From Firmicutes bacterium UBA6811 (GTDB taxonomy: Bacteria; Bacillota; SHA-98; UBA4971): a DNA stretch of 8,915 bases. The position numbers were made by a program, and so were the translations under genes. Positions within the stretch are counted from its first letter, which is position 1; every line of letters begins with the position of its first letter. Below are positions 1-7,803 of the stretch, piece after piece. Location: positions 29,429 to 38,343 of the forward strand of contig DKEX01000135.1 of NCBI GenBank assembly GCA_002452295.1, read 5' to 3'. Under the pieces are notes generated by a model, which saw only the letters and a list, made by a program, of their open reading frames with translations, did no database searches and had not been told where the DNA came from.

Positions 1-251
1 CGCGCGAGGGAGTGCTCACGACCCGGCAAGTCCGAACCGGGCGTCGGACCTGACGAGGCTGCGCAGCGAGGCTAAGCGCGAGGGCGGCGGCGCCCAACGG
101 AGCACGGCCGCCAACGGAGACGGCAGAGAAGCCTGTGCCTGTCGAGTATGGGTTTGCTGGTCCCGGCAGTCTGCCGGTGCGTTCCGGGCTGTCAGTGCTC
201 GCGCGACAGCACCTTTGACTTTTGGGATCGGGGAGTGGCTGCAGGTTGCGC
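1..251. other. Upstream region without a supportable gene
   Basis: No reading frame here has convincing protein character. One forward frame reaches a TGA at 51-53 and another a TAA at 73-75. Either could be the last codons of a gene entering from the left, but neither peptide is recognisable. A third forward frame stays open into the next gene, yet it reads as Arg/Gly/Ala-rich low-complexity sequence, as expected from GC-rich DNA. The stretch holds a CCAACGGAG direct repeat (94-102 and 111-119), a tight perfect inverted repeat CCGGCA-GTC-TGCCGG at 163-177 and a second inverted repeat at 188-210. It presumably carries the leader or promoter of the operon. I cannot identify a -35/-10 pair with confidence. 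Confidence 0.45.
188..223 (+). terminator. Possible weak terminator-like hairpin before the operon
   Basis: GCTGTC at 188-193 pairs perfectly with GACAGC at 205-210 around an 11-base loop. It is followed by ACCTTTGACTTTT, the most T-rich short run in this neighbourhood. An alternative pairing of GTGCT (195-199) with AGCAC (208-212) competes with it. The stem is short and the T tract is interrupted, so this could equally be a regulatory dyad or chance. If it does terminate an upstream transcript, translation starting at the TTG at 222 becomes unlikely. Confidence 0.2.
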
Positions 252-2654
252 ATGGTGGGGCAGGGTGTTCCCAGAAAGAGAGACGAGCGCAGAGGTGGGC
301 GCCACGTCGCCGCCGGAACGGGCGCAGGCCCGGGCATGCGACGAGAAGGTCTGTGCCGGGCGGTCGCCGTGGGGATGCTTGCGGCCCTGGTGGTAGCGGG
401 CATCATCGCCGCTGCGCGCTCCCTCACGCAGGCGCAAGCAACCGGAGAAGGGCAGTTGCCCTCGCTGTTCTCCGGAGAGTTCGGGTTCCCTGAAGAGCCA
501 GAGCCGGGTGACGGCGAGGCTCGACCCGCCGGGGCCGGGGACGAGGTCGCGCCCGCTCCGCCGGAGTCGCCCGTCGGTCCCGACTTCGAGCTCGTGGCCT
601 CCAGTACACACCTGGAGCTTTACGTGAACAAATCCGATTCCCGCCTCGCCGTGCGAGACAAGCGCTTCGGCAAGGTCTGGCGCTCGAGCCCCGAGGTGGG
701 CGACCGCCCGCTCAAAGGCGGGGCGCTGTGGCGCCAGCACATGGATTCCGCATTCGTGATCACCTACACTGACGCGAGGAAGCGGGGCACGAAGGTCACC
801 AACAACATCCGCGAGGCCGCGACCATCTCGTGGGAGCCCCTGGAGTCGGGCCTGAAGGCGCGCTATGACATGCCCAGGCTGGGCATAGCCCTCTCCATCG
901 AGTATCGCCTGGGCGACGATTACCTCGACGTGCGCATCCCGGGCGACGAGATAGGGGAAAGTGGCGAGTTCAAGCTGGTGACCGTGGAGCCTCTCCCGTT
1001 CTTCGGGGCGACCCTGGACGATGTCGACGGCTACATGCTCATCCCCGACGGGAGCGGCGCGCTCATGCACTTCGGCAGGCGCCGGGGCGAGCCCAGGCGT
1101 GCGTTCTATGAGCCCGTTTACGGGCAGGACTGGATCAGCAAGAACATCTACTCCATCCTGACGCACGTTTCCATGCCCGTCTTCGGCATCGCTCACTCGG
1201 GGGCGGACGGCCGCGAGGTACGCGGGTCATTCCTCGCCGTCATAACGAAAGGCGACTTCGAGGCGAGAATCACGTGCTCTCCCGCGGGCTATATCACCGA
1301 TTTCAACCACGCCAGCGTCGAGTTCCACACAAGGCGGCAGTACTCCGCGCCCATCAGCGCAACGGTCTTCGTGAACACCTTCACTGACGAGCTCCTCCGA
1401 GGGGAGCGCGCCCTAAGATACCTGTTCCAGGCGGGCGACGAGGCAGGCTACCCGGGCATGGCTGCGGTCTACCGGAGGTACCTCGTTGAGGAGAGGGGAC
1501 TTACACAGAACGCGGACGCCACGCCCCGCCTTCAGATCCGCATCTTCCACGGGATCACGAAGAAGAGCGGCATGCTCTCGGGGTTCATCTCCATGACCAC
1601 GTTCGACGAGGCCCGCGCCATCCTCGATGCGCTCCTCGACGCGGGCATCGCCGCGATGGACGTGACGCTTGTCGGCTGGACGCGCGACGGGTATGATGGC
1701 GCCGCGCCGCTTCGGCTTCCGCCCGACGCGCGCCTCGGCGGCGAGAAAGGCCTCGTGGCGCTCGTCGCGTACGCGAAGTCGAAGGGCCAGAGGGTGTTCC
1801 TCGAGGACAACTACCTCGACGCCTTCCGGGGCAACGGCGGGTTCTCGACGCGAACCGACGTCATCCGGGGCTATGACAAGCTGCCCCGGTTCATCGAGCC
1901 CGACAACTTCTTCCTTACGCCGGAGGCCGCCCTCCGCCTCGCGTCCCATGACATGCCTGTCATGGCGCGCTTCGGCGCGGACGGCATCGACATCCGCTAC
2001 CTCGGCGAGTACGCGCTGTCCCATACAGAGCGCCGTCGCTCGGAGCGCCGCGACGAGGTCACCAGGAAGCGGCTGGACCTTGCCGACCTGGCCCGGCGCG
2101 AGTTCGGCGGCGCAGGCTCCATCGGCGGCGATATGTACGTACTCGGCCACGTGGACAGGATAACCGACGTCTGGATGGAGGACAGCGAGTACGAGTTCGT
2201 CGACGAGGACGTGCCGTTCTACCAGATGGTGGTGCACGGGCTCGTGCCTTACTGCGGCTACCCGGGCAACCTCCGGAGCGACCCCGACATCGAGTTCCTG
2301 AAGATGATCGAGTACGGTGCCCTGCCCGCCTTTGAACTGACCTACAGGCACTCGTCGGATCTCAGGGAAACGCGGTACAACATGCTCTTCAGCTCCTTCT
2401 ACAAGGACTGGATCGACGTGGCAGCGAAGGAATGGGGCGCGGTCTGCGCTGACATGGGCGACCTCCAGTCGAAGCTCATGACGGGCCACAGGGTGGTCGC
2501 GTCCGGCCTCAGGGAGACCGCATATGAGGACGGTACCCGGGTGGTCGTGAACTACAACGAGGTCGACCAAGAGGTTGACGGGACGCCCGTGCGCGCCCGC
2601 AGCTACGCCGTCGTTCGCAGCTCACGCGCAGGCGAGGGAGGGACCGCAAGGTGA
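252..2654 (+). CDS. DUF5696 family protein, membrane-anchored, glycoside-hydrolase-like
   Basis: From the ATG at 252 the protein has 800 residues. After an Arg-rich start comes one hydrophobic segment (about 37-56), read as a signal anchor or signal peptide, then a Pro/Glu/Asp/Gly-rich linker (64-112). Residues 112-410 look like an all-beta, mutarotase-like sandwich with an FFGA...DGYMLIPDGSGAL signature (251-271). Residues 425-700 look like a TIM barrel, with strand-end motifs VTLVGWTRDGYDG, FLEDNYLDAF, ADGIDIRYLGE and a late QMVVHGLVPYCGYP. A short beta tail (745-788) follows. The full pattern matches what I remember of DUF5696, a family without an established activity that commonly lies beside sugar ABC transporters. 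I infer a role in glycan breakdown or sensing outside the membrane. The start is uncertain: TTG 222, ATG 252 and ATG 336 are all in frame and none has a good ribosome site. ATG 336 would put the hydrophobic segment close to the N-terminus. Confidence 0.85.
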   Translation: MVGQGVPRKRDERRGGRHVAAGTGAGPGMRREGLCRAVAVGMLAALVVAGIIAAARSLTQAQATGEGQLPSLFSGEFGFPEEPEPGDGEARPAGAGDEVAPAPPESPVGPDFELVASSTHLELYVNKSDSRLAVRDKRFGKVWRSSPEVGDRPLKGGALWRQHMDSAFVITYTDARKRGTKVTNNIREAATISWEPLESGLKARYDMPRLGIALSIEYRLGDDYLDVRIPGDEIGESGEFKLVTVEPLPFFGATLDDVDGYMLIPDGSGALMHFGRRRGEPRRAFYEPVYGQDWISKNIYSILTHVSMPVFGIAHSGADGREVRGSFLAVITKGDFEARITCSPAGYITDFNHASVEFHTRRQYSAPISATVFVNTFTDELLRGERALRYLFQAGDEAGYPGMAAVYRRYLVEERGLTQNADATPRLQIRIFHGITKKSGMLSGFISMTTFDEARAILDALLDAGIAAMDVTLVGWTRDGYDGAAPLRLPPDARLGGEKGLVALVAYAKSKGQRVFLEDNYLDAFRGNGGFSTRTDVIRGYDKLPRFIEPDNFFLTPEAALRLASHDMPVMARFGADGIDIRYLGEYALSHTERRRSERRDEVTRKRLDLADLARREFGGAGSIGGDMYVLGHVDRITDVWMEDSEYEFVDEDVPFYQMVVHGLVPYCGYPGNLRSDPDIEFLKMIEYGALPAFELTYRHSSDLRETRYNMLFSSFYKDWIDVAAKEWGAVCADMGDLQSKLMTGHRVVASGLRETAYEDGTRVVVNYNEVDQEVDGTPVRARSYAVVRSSRAGEGGTAR

Positions 2655-3547
2655 AGCCCGAGGCCAGCAGGTGCCGGGGAAGGTTCAGGCTCAGCCTCTC
2701 GGGAAAGCGCGCGGTGTGGGGCTTCATCCTCCTCACCCCCTGGTTCGCCGGGATGGCCATCTTCGCCCTGGGGCCTTTCATACAGTCGTTCATGATCAGC
2801 CTGGGCGAGGTGGACCTCATCCGCGGCTTCAACCTCAAGTTCATCGGCCCTGCAAACTACCGCGAGGCGTTCGTGGTGGACGAAAGGTTCGTGCCTCTTC
2901 TTCTGCGCACCATCGCCGATAGCGTCATCAACGTCCCGATCATACTGGTCTTCTCGCTCATAGCCGCCTTTCTCATAAACCAGCGTATCAGGGGGCTCGG
3001 ATTCTACCGCGCGGTGTTCTTCCTGCCCGTGGTGGTCGTCTCGGGAATAGTGGTGGAACAGCTTTTCAACCAGAACATCGGAAACGCGATGTACAGCGGT
3101 CTCGTGCCCATCGTGGAGATGGTTTTCAGGTATTTCGGGGCGCAGGTCGCCACACTGGTCGCCAACTTCCTCTCCACCATCCTCATGGTCCTGTGGCGGT
3201 CGGGGGTGCAGATCCTGCTCTTCCTCGCCGGCCTCCAGGGGATCTCGGGGTCTTACTACGAGGCCGCGAGGGTGGACGGCGCCACCGACTGGGAGGTCTT
3301 CTGGCTGGTCACCCTCCCGATGCTCACGCCGATCGTCCTGGTGAACATCATCTACACCATCGTGGACTCTTTCACCGACGTCTTCAACGAGATGCTGTTC
3401 TTCATCAAGGACGTCGGGTTCTCGGGCAGTTTCAGGCTGGGTTATGCCGCTGCCCTCGGGTGGATCTATTTTCTCGTGATCTTCCTCGTCATCGCCGTAG
3501 TGGCCCTGTCGTCCCGCAAGTGGGTCTTCTACGGCGGCGAGCGTTAG
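2651..3547 (+). CDS. Carbohydrate ABC transporter permease, UgpA/LplB type
   Basis: This 298-residue integral membrane protein forms half of the pore of a CUT1-type (binding-protein-dependent) sugar importer. Hydrophobic segments lie at about 23-50, 84-110, 118-140, 165-198, 222-245 and 268-288, giving the usual six. The cytoplasmic EAA loop that docks the ATPase is at 204-223 (EAARVDG followed by TLP), with the conserved Glu, Ala and Gly present. The GTG start sits in GTGA, so the gene overlaps the stop of the DUF5696 gene by four bases. The site AGGGAGGG at 2635-2642 lies eight bases upstream, so the start is well supported and translation is probably coupled. Its natural partner is the UgpE-type permease at 3788. 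Family assignment is firm; the substrate is not known. Confidence 0.93.
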   Translation: MKPEASRCRGRFRLSLSGKRAVWGFILLTPWFAGMAIFALGPFIQSFMISLGEVDLIRGFNLKFIGPANYREAFVVDERFVPLLLRTIADSVINVPIILVFSLIAAFLINQRIRGLGFYRAVFFLPVVVVSGIVVEQLFNQNIGNAMYSGLVPIVEMVFRYFGAQVATLVANFLSTILMVLWRSGVQILLFLAGLQGISGSYYEAARVDGATDWEVFWLVTLPMLTPIVLVNIIYTIVDSFTDVFNEMLFFIKDVGFSGSFRLGYAAALGWIYFLVIFLVIAVVALSSRKWVFYGGER

Positions 3548-3702
3548 GGGACGGTGCAGGGAGGCTGTTGGTCCTCGCCAGGCACTGCCAATGCGACCCC
3601 GTGCACCGGCCGCGTTCCGGGATCCGGTTCGGGAGCATTGCCATAGACGGGAGGCGATCACCAGTCTCATGCGGAGATGTTCTCGACTCTGGGAGCGGTT
3701 GC

Positions 3703-3717
3703 CGGTGATTGCACGAG
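3703..3717 (+). repeat. 15-base intergenic repeat, copy 1
   Basis: CGGTGATTGCACGAG occurs here and again, without mismatch, at 7849-7863. The flanking TTG upstream is also shared, so the match extends to 18 of 19 bases (3699-3717 against 7845-7863). Both copies lie on the same strand upstream of a permease gene, here 70 bases before the GTG at 3788. The core contains a GTG-N4-CAC dyad, as seen in many operators. The function is unknown. Confidence 0.6.
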
Positions 3718-3773
3718 GCAGGAAGACGGGGAAAGGCCAGCGACTTCTCACCTGACTAGACAGGTAGATCGGC

Positions 3774-3779
3774 AGGAGG
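3774..3779 (+). promoter_or_regulatory. Strong ribosome binding site fixing the second permease start
   Basis: A perfect AGGAGG is followed after eight bases by GTG at 3788. No other in-frame start nearby (ATG 3677, 3854 or 3884) has a comparable site, so this one decides the start of the gene. Confidence 0.8.
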
Positions 3780-3787
3780 CGTTCCAG

Positions 3788-4771
3788 GTGGCAGCGTCCC
3801 GGCAGGTTACATATGGCGCGATAACAGAGATCGCCGCACGACTACGGGCCTCGATGCACCCCGGCGCCCGGGGCGTGCCTGTCATGCTCGTGTGGGCGAG
3901 GAGGCTCCAGAACCTCTTCTTCAGGGCCCTCCTCTACCTCGTGCTGACCGGGATCGCCTTCACCTTCCTCCTTCCCATCATCTACATGGTGAGCACCGGG
4001 CTCAAGACCGTCGAGGACTACATAGATCCCGGCGTCCGCTGGGTGCCCACGGCGCTGAACTACAACAACTTCGTAGTCGCCTACCAGGGCCTGGCGTATC
4101 TTGCCACCCTGCGGAACAGCTCCCTCGTGGCGGTGGCCTCCTCACTCGGCCAGATCATCTCGTGCTCGATGATCGGGTACGCCTTTGCGCGGATCAGGTT
4201 TCCGGGCCGCGAGATCCTCTTCATGCTGGTGCTCTTCACCTTCATAGTGCCGCCGCAGACGATAGTGGTACCCCTCTTCATACTCTACCGACGGCTCGGC
4301 TGGATAGACACATACTGGCCGTTCATCGTCCCGGGCTTCCTGGGGCACGGCCTGCGCGGCGCGCTATTCATCCTCATCTTCCGGCAGTTCTTCCGCAGGC
4401 TCCCCTGGGAGCTCGAGGACGCGGCCCGAATCGACGGCTGCAACGAGTTCCAGACGTACCTGCGCATAATGCTGCCGCTCGCGAGGCCCGCGATCCTGGT
4501 GACGTTCCTGTTCTCGCTCGTCTGGCACTGGAACGACTTCTACGAGCCGATGATGTACCTCATGAAGCTGGAGAAGTTCACGATGCCCCTGCGCCTTCGG
4601 ATGCTCCAGACAGGGCTCATGCAGATATACGGCGGGCAGGGGGCCAATCTCATGAATGAGCCTCTCGTGATGGCTGCGGCGCTCCTCGTCATCGCGCCGC
4701 CGCTCGTCCTTTACGTGTTCACGCAGCGCTACTTCGTGGAAAGCATAGAACGCACGGGGCTGGTTGACTGA
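3788..4771 (+). CDS. Carbohydrate ABC transporter permease, UgpE/LplC type
   Basis: This 327-residue membrane protein is the second half of the CUT1-type pore. Hydrophobic segments cover about 46-68, 106-135, 143-166, 178-198, 234-256 and 296-312. The EAA loop lies at 210-230 (EDAARIDG followed by MLP), close to the family consensus. The C-terminus QRYFVESIERTGLVD resembles the QRYF-V-GI-tail typical of UgpE/LplC proteins. I chose the GTG because a perfect AGGAGG lies eight bases before it. This leaves about 38 residues before the first membrane segment, longer than the usual 10-20. An ATG at 3854 or 3884 would give the more typical length but lacks a clear ribosome site. The stop is one base away from the ATG of the binding-protein gene, indicating one transcript. 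It should pair with the permease at 2651. Confidence 0.92.
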   Translation: MAASRQVTYGAITEIAARLRASMHPGARGVPVMLVWARRLQNLFFRALLYLVLTGIAFTFLLPIIYMVSTGLKTVEDYIDPGVRWVPTALNYNNFVVAYQGLAYLATLRNSSLVAVASSLGQIISCSMIGYAFARIRFPGREILFMLVLFTFIVPPQTIVVPLFILYRRLGWIDTYWPFIVPGFLGHGLRGALFILIFRQFFRRLPWELEDAARIDGCNEFQTYLRIMLPLARPAILVTFLFSLVWHWNDFYEPMMYLMKLEKFTMPLRLRMLQTGLMQIYGGQGANLMNEPLVMAAALLVIAPPLVLYVFTQRYFVESIERTGLVD

Positions 4772-4772
4772 C

Positions 4773-7724
4773 ATGAGGAACGACAGATGTAAGCCGGCGC
4801 GGAAGCCCGGACGGAAGGCGCGCATGGCCGCAGCACTCCTGATACCGCTCCTCGCGGGCGTGGCGCTCTCGTGGGGGTGGGCCGCCCTGGCCCAGGCCCA
4901 GCCGGGGACCGGCGCTGGGGCTGAAGAGGGGGACATCTTTCGCCTGAAGGAGCGACCGTACGCCGATGTGCTCGCTGACTACGAGGCCCGGGGCCGCACA
5001 GCCGTGCCCGATGTGGACATCACCGTGCCTGCCTGGCGCTACGCCGCCACCCATGCTGCGGACGTGCGCGTCGACGAAGAGGTGGCCGGCGAAGGTCCGG
5101 CGCTCGTGTGGGCGAACGAGGAAGGATGGGTCGAGTGGGAGGTACAGGTGCCCAAGTCCGGCCTCTACAACATCGAACTAAGGTACTACCCGCTCCCCGG
5201 CAGGCGCGCGTCCATTCAGCGAGACCTCGAGATAGACGGCGAGTACCCCTTCGTGGAGGCGAAGAAGCTCATCTTCGAGCGCACCTGGCGCGACGCTGGC
5301 CCACCTGTCACTGACAACCGGGGAGACCACGTCCGCCCGCGGCAGGTGGAAGCGCCCATGTGGCGCACGGTGCGCCTGCAGGACGCCGACGCCATGCACG
5401 ACCGCCCGTTCCTGTTCTATCTTTCCGCGGGAAGGCACCGCCTGCGCATGGGAGGGGTCCGCGAGCCTGTCGCCATCCAGTACCTGCGGATATGCCCCGA
5501 GGAGCATATCCCGGCGTACGGCGATGTGTTGAAGGAGTACAGGCGCCTGGGCTACGAGCCCGTCCAGGACGCGTTCGTGAAGATCCAGGCCGAGGACGCG
5601 ACCCTGAAATCCGATCCCACCATCAGGCGCGAGTACGGCGAGGACCCGCTGTCCGAGCCCATCTCCCACGACCACAGGCTGCTCTCGGAGTTCGGAGGCC
5701 TCCGGTGGCGCCGCGGCGGGCAGTTCGTGTTGTGGAAGTTCTCCGCCCCGAAGACGGGGCTGTACCAGATCGCCATGCGCATCTGGCAACCATGGAGCCA
5801 CGAGCCCATCTACCGCGAGGTCCGCATCGACGGCAAGGTCCCGTTCCAGGAGTTGCTGCAGGTGCCTTTCCACGAGGACCCCGCATGGCGGACGCAGGTG
5901 CTGGCCGATAGCCGCGGCGAGCCGTACCTCTTCTACCTCGAAGAGGGCGAGCACACCCTCACCATGATCGTGAAGGTGGGTCCCATCGCGCCCGTCATCC
6001 GCAACATGGAGGAGGTGCAGCGGACCCTGTCCATGGTCGGCCGCCAGGTGATCATGCTCACCGGCTCAAACCCCGACCCGAACATGGAGTGGGAGCTCGA
6101 CCGGCAGCTTCCCGACCTCGTCCCGACACTCGAAGGCGTCGTAAGAACGCTCGAGGCCACATACCAGGACCTCGTACGCGTGTCCACGAAGCCGAGCAGC
6201 GTGGCGAACAACCTGAAGATGGTGGCATCGCAGGTCAATAGCATGATCCGTAACCCGGATTCCATCCCCACCCGCATCGAGCAGCTTGCCAACAGCCAGG
6301 CGTCGCTGGGCCAGGGAGCGCTGGGCCTACGCAACCACCCGCTCCAGATGGACTACATCCTCATCACCTCGCCCGGCGCGCGCCTTCCGCGGGCCACCGC
6401 CACCATAATGGAACAGCTCGCGCACGGAGTCCGGGAGTTCCTGCGGTCCTTCCGAAGGGACTACTCCGGCGTGGGGAGCACGTTCCGGGAGGTCGGAGGC
6501 GCGGCAGACGCAGGCGAGACCGTGCTCAACGTGTGGATCGCGCGCGGCCGCGACTGGGCGGAGATCATCAAGGACCTCATCGAGGAGGACTTCACCCCGA
6601 GCACAGGCGTGCGCGTCAACGTCAACATCATGCCGGCGGGGGACATCAGGGCGCTGCTCCTCTCCGCGGTGGCCGGGCACGCGCCCGACATCGCAATGGG
6701 TGTGGACGCCAACTTCCCCGTGGAGTTCGCTATCAGGGGCGCGCTCGAGCCGCTCGACGGGTTTCCGGACTACGAGGAGGTCACGAAGAGGTTCCGGCCA
6801 GGGGCGCTCATCCCGTTCCGCTATCGCGGCGCGGACTACGCCCTGCCGGAGGAGCAGAACTTCACCATGCTCTTCTACCGAAAGGACATCCTCGGCGAGC
6901 TCGAACTCGAGCCACCCAGGACATGGGACGACGTGTACGGTCTCATGTCCACGCTCCACCAGAACGGGCTCGACTTCTATTACCCGTATGGCCTTTTCAC
7001 GCCGTTCCTCTTCCAGCGCGGCGGCGGTTACTACACGCCCGACGGCCTCCGTTCGGCGCTGGACGCACCCGAGGCCCTCGCAGCCTTCAAGGAATGGACC
7101 GAGCTTTACACGAGCTACAAGGTGCCTACCATAGCCAACTTCTATATGCGGATGCGCACCGGCGAGATGCCGATCGGCGTCGCGGACTACTCCACATACG
7201 TGCTGCTCTCCACCGCCGCGCCCGAGATAACGGGCTGGTGGGAGATGAGGCCCATGCCCGGCCGCGTGATGCCTGACGGAAAGATCGACCGCTCCACAGG
7301 CGGCTCGTCCAGGGCAGTGATGATGTTCCGTCAGAGCCGGCACAAGGAGGCGGCGTGGGAACTCATCAAGTGGTGGACGTCCACCGAGATCCAGGTGCGC
7401 TTCGGCACCGAGCTCGAGGCGCTCCTGGGTGTCGAGGCCAGGTGGAACAGCGCCAACGTGGAGGCGCTGAAGGAGCTGCCGTGGCCCAGGAGGGACGTCG
7501 AGGCCGTGCTGGAGCAGTGGGACTGGTTCCGGGAGCAGCCCGTTGTGCTCGGCGGCTACTACACGTCGCGCCACATCCTGAACGCCTGGAACCGCGTGGT
7601 GCTCGAAGGCTGGAACCCGCGCGAGGCCCTGGAGCAGGCCGTCGAAGACATCGACCGCGAGCTGCGCAAGAAACAGGAAGAGTTCGGTGTGTTCGTGACC
7701 GGGAATGGGGGCGGAATGGAGTGA
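4773..7724 (+). CDS. Large multidomain extracellular solute-binding protein
   Basis: The 983-residue product is about twice the length of a normal sugar-binding protein. A long basic N-region and hydrophobic stretch (18-40) ending in ALAQAQP look like a signal peptide or anchor. No lipobox Cys is present; the only nearby Cys is residue 6. Two related beta-rich modules follow, at about 88-240 and 264-405. Both carry GLY-x-I, IDG-x-x-PF-x-E, WRT and LFYL-x-x-G-x-H-x-L-x-M, like carbohydrate-binding beta-sandwiches. A helical region (405-570) joins them to an SBP_bac_1-like fold (about 583-925), seen in PDIAMG, GALEPL, DYALPEEQNFTMLFYRKDIL, PRTWDDVY and the AAWELIKWW region. It probably binds a glycan and presents oligosaccharide to the permeases at 2651 and 3788. 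ATG 4773 follows the previous stop by one base. TTG 4764 and ATG 4824 are alternatives. Family sure, ligand unknown. Confidence 0.9.
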   Translation: MRNDRCKPARKPGRKARMAAALLIPLLAGVALSWGWAALAQAQPGTGAGAEEGDIFRLKERPYADVLADYEARGRTAVPDVDITVPAWRYAATHAADVRVDEEVAGEGPALVWANEEGWVEWEVQVPKSGLYNIELRYYPLPGRRASIQRDLEIDGEYPFVEAKKLIFERTWRDAGPPVTDNRGDHVRPRQVEAPMWRTVRLQDADAMHDRPFLFYLSAGRHRLRMGGVREPVAIQYLRICPEEHIPAYGDVLKEYRRLGYEPVQDAFVKIQAEDATLKSDPTIRREYGEDPLSEPISHDHRLLSEFGGLRWRRGGQFVLWKFSAPKTGLYQIAMRIWQPWSHEPIYREVRIDGKVPFQELLQVPFHEDPAWRTQVLADSRGEPYLFYLEEGEHTLTMIVKVGPIAPVIRNMEEVQRTLSMVGRQVIMLTGSNPDPNMEWELDRQLPDLVPTLEGVVRTLEATYQDLVRVSTKPSSVANNLKMVASQVNSMIRNPDSIPTRIEQLANSQASLGQGALGLRNHPLQMDYILITSPGARLPRATATIMEQLAHGVREFLRSFRRDYSGVGSTFREVGGAADAGETVLNVWIARGRDWAEIIKDLIEEDFTPSTGVRVNVNIMPAGDIRALLLSAVAGHAPDIAMGVDANFPVEFAIRGALEPLDGFPDYEEVTKRFRPGALIPFRYRGADYALPEEQNFTMLFYRKDILGELELEPPRTWDDVYGLMSTLHQNGLDFYYPYGLFTPFLFQRGGGYYTPDGLRSALDAPEALAAFKEWTELYTSYKVPTIANFYMRMRTGEMPIGVADYSTYVLLSTAAPEITGWWEMRPMPGRVMPDGKIDRSTGGSSRAVMMFRQSRHKEAAWELIKWWTSTEIQVRFGTELEALLGVEARWNSANVEALKELPWPRRDVEAVLEQWDWFREQPVVLGGYYTSRHILNAWNRVVLEGWNPREALEQAVEDIDRELRKKQEEFGVFVTGNGGGME

Positions 7725-7763
7725 GGAGTCACAGACTCACGCTGCTGCCGGGTGTCGGTAGGC

Positions 7764-7803
7764 GTCGCCGGTGACTCAAAGAGAGCGTGCAAACACCGGC
7801 GAC
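7764..7803 (+). promoter_or_regulatory. Perfect 10-bp inverted repeat in the gap before the second permease set
   Basis: GTCGCCGGTG at 7764-7773 is exactly complementary to CACCGGCGAC at 7794-7803, with a purine-rich 20-base loop. It starts 40 bases after the binding-protein stop and ends 97 bases before the next start. As RNA it would form a stable GC-rich hairpin. No T tract follows, so it is not a standard intrinsic terminator. It could be a 3' stabiliser or attenuator for the upstream message, or a DNA operator. Confidence 0.5.

Larger units (their letters stand above)
3548..3787 (+). other. Intergenic gap between the two permease genes
   Basis: These 240 bases contain no convincing gene, although an in-frame extension of the downstream permease could reach an ATG at 3677. 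The gap holds a 7-bp inverted repeat, CGGTGCA (3552-3558) with TGCACCG (3602-3608), separated by 43 bases. It also holds one copy of a 15-base repeat (3703-3717), a small dyad ACCTG-ACTAGA-CAGGT (3750-3765) and a strong ribosome site (3774-3779). Genes 2 and 3 should encode the two halves of one pore, and such genes are usually adjacent or overlapping. A gap of this size suggests internal regulation, a processing site or an eroded insert. No intrinsic terminator with a T tract is visible. Confidence 0.5.

Noticed and set aside
2..493. Forward frame open from the window edge into the DUF5696 gene
   Set aside because: It overlaps the signal region of the real gene in another frame and translates to low-complexity Arg/Gly/Ala/Ser sequence without motifs.
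192..1196. Long minus-strand open frame opposite the DUF5696 gene; similar ones at 1413-2570, 2603-3751 and 6327-7574
   Set aside because: They mirror well-supported plus-strand genes. The encoded proteins are rich in His, Arg, Asp, Glu, Gly and Val with no domain pattern, as expected from the antisense of GC-rich coding DNA.
3695..3717. Sigma-54-type promoter at the first repeat copy
   Set aside because: The GG and GC pairs are 12 bases apart, not the required 10, and the second repeat copy lacks the upstream GG.
7721..7740. GAGTC-ACA-GACTC inverted repeat just after the binding-protein stop as a terminator
   Set aside because: The stem is only five base pairs with a three-base loop, and no T tract follows.
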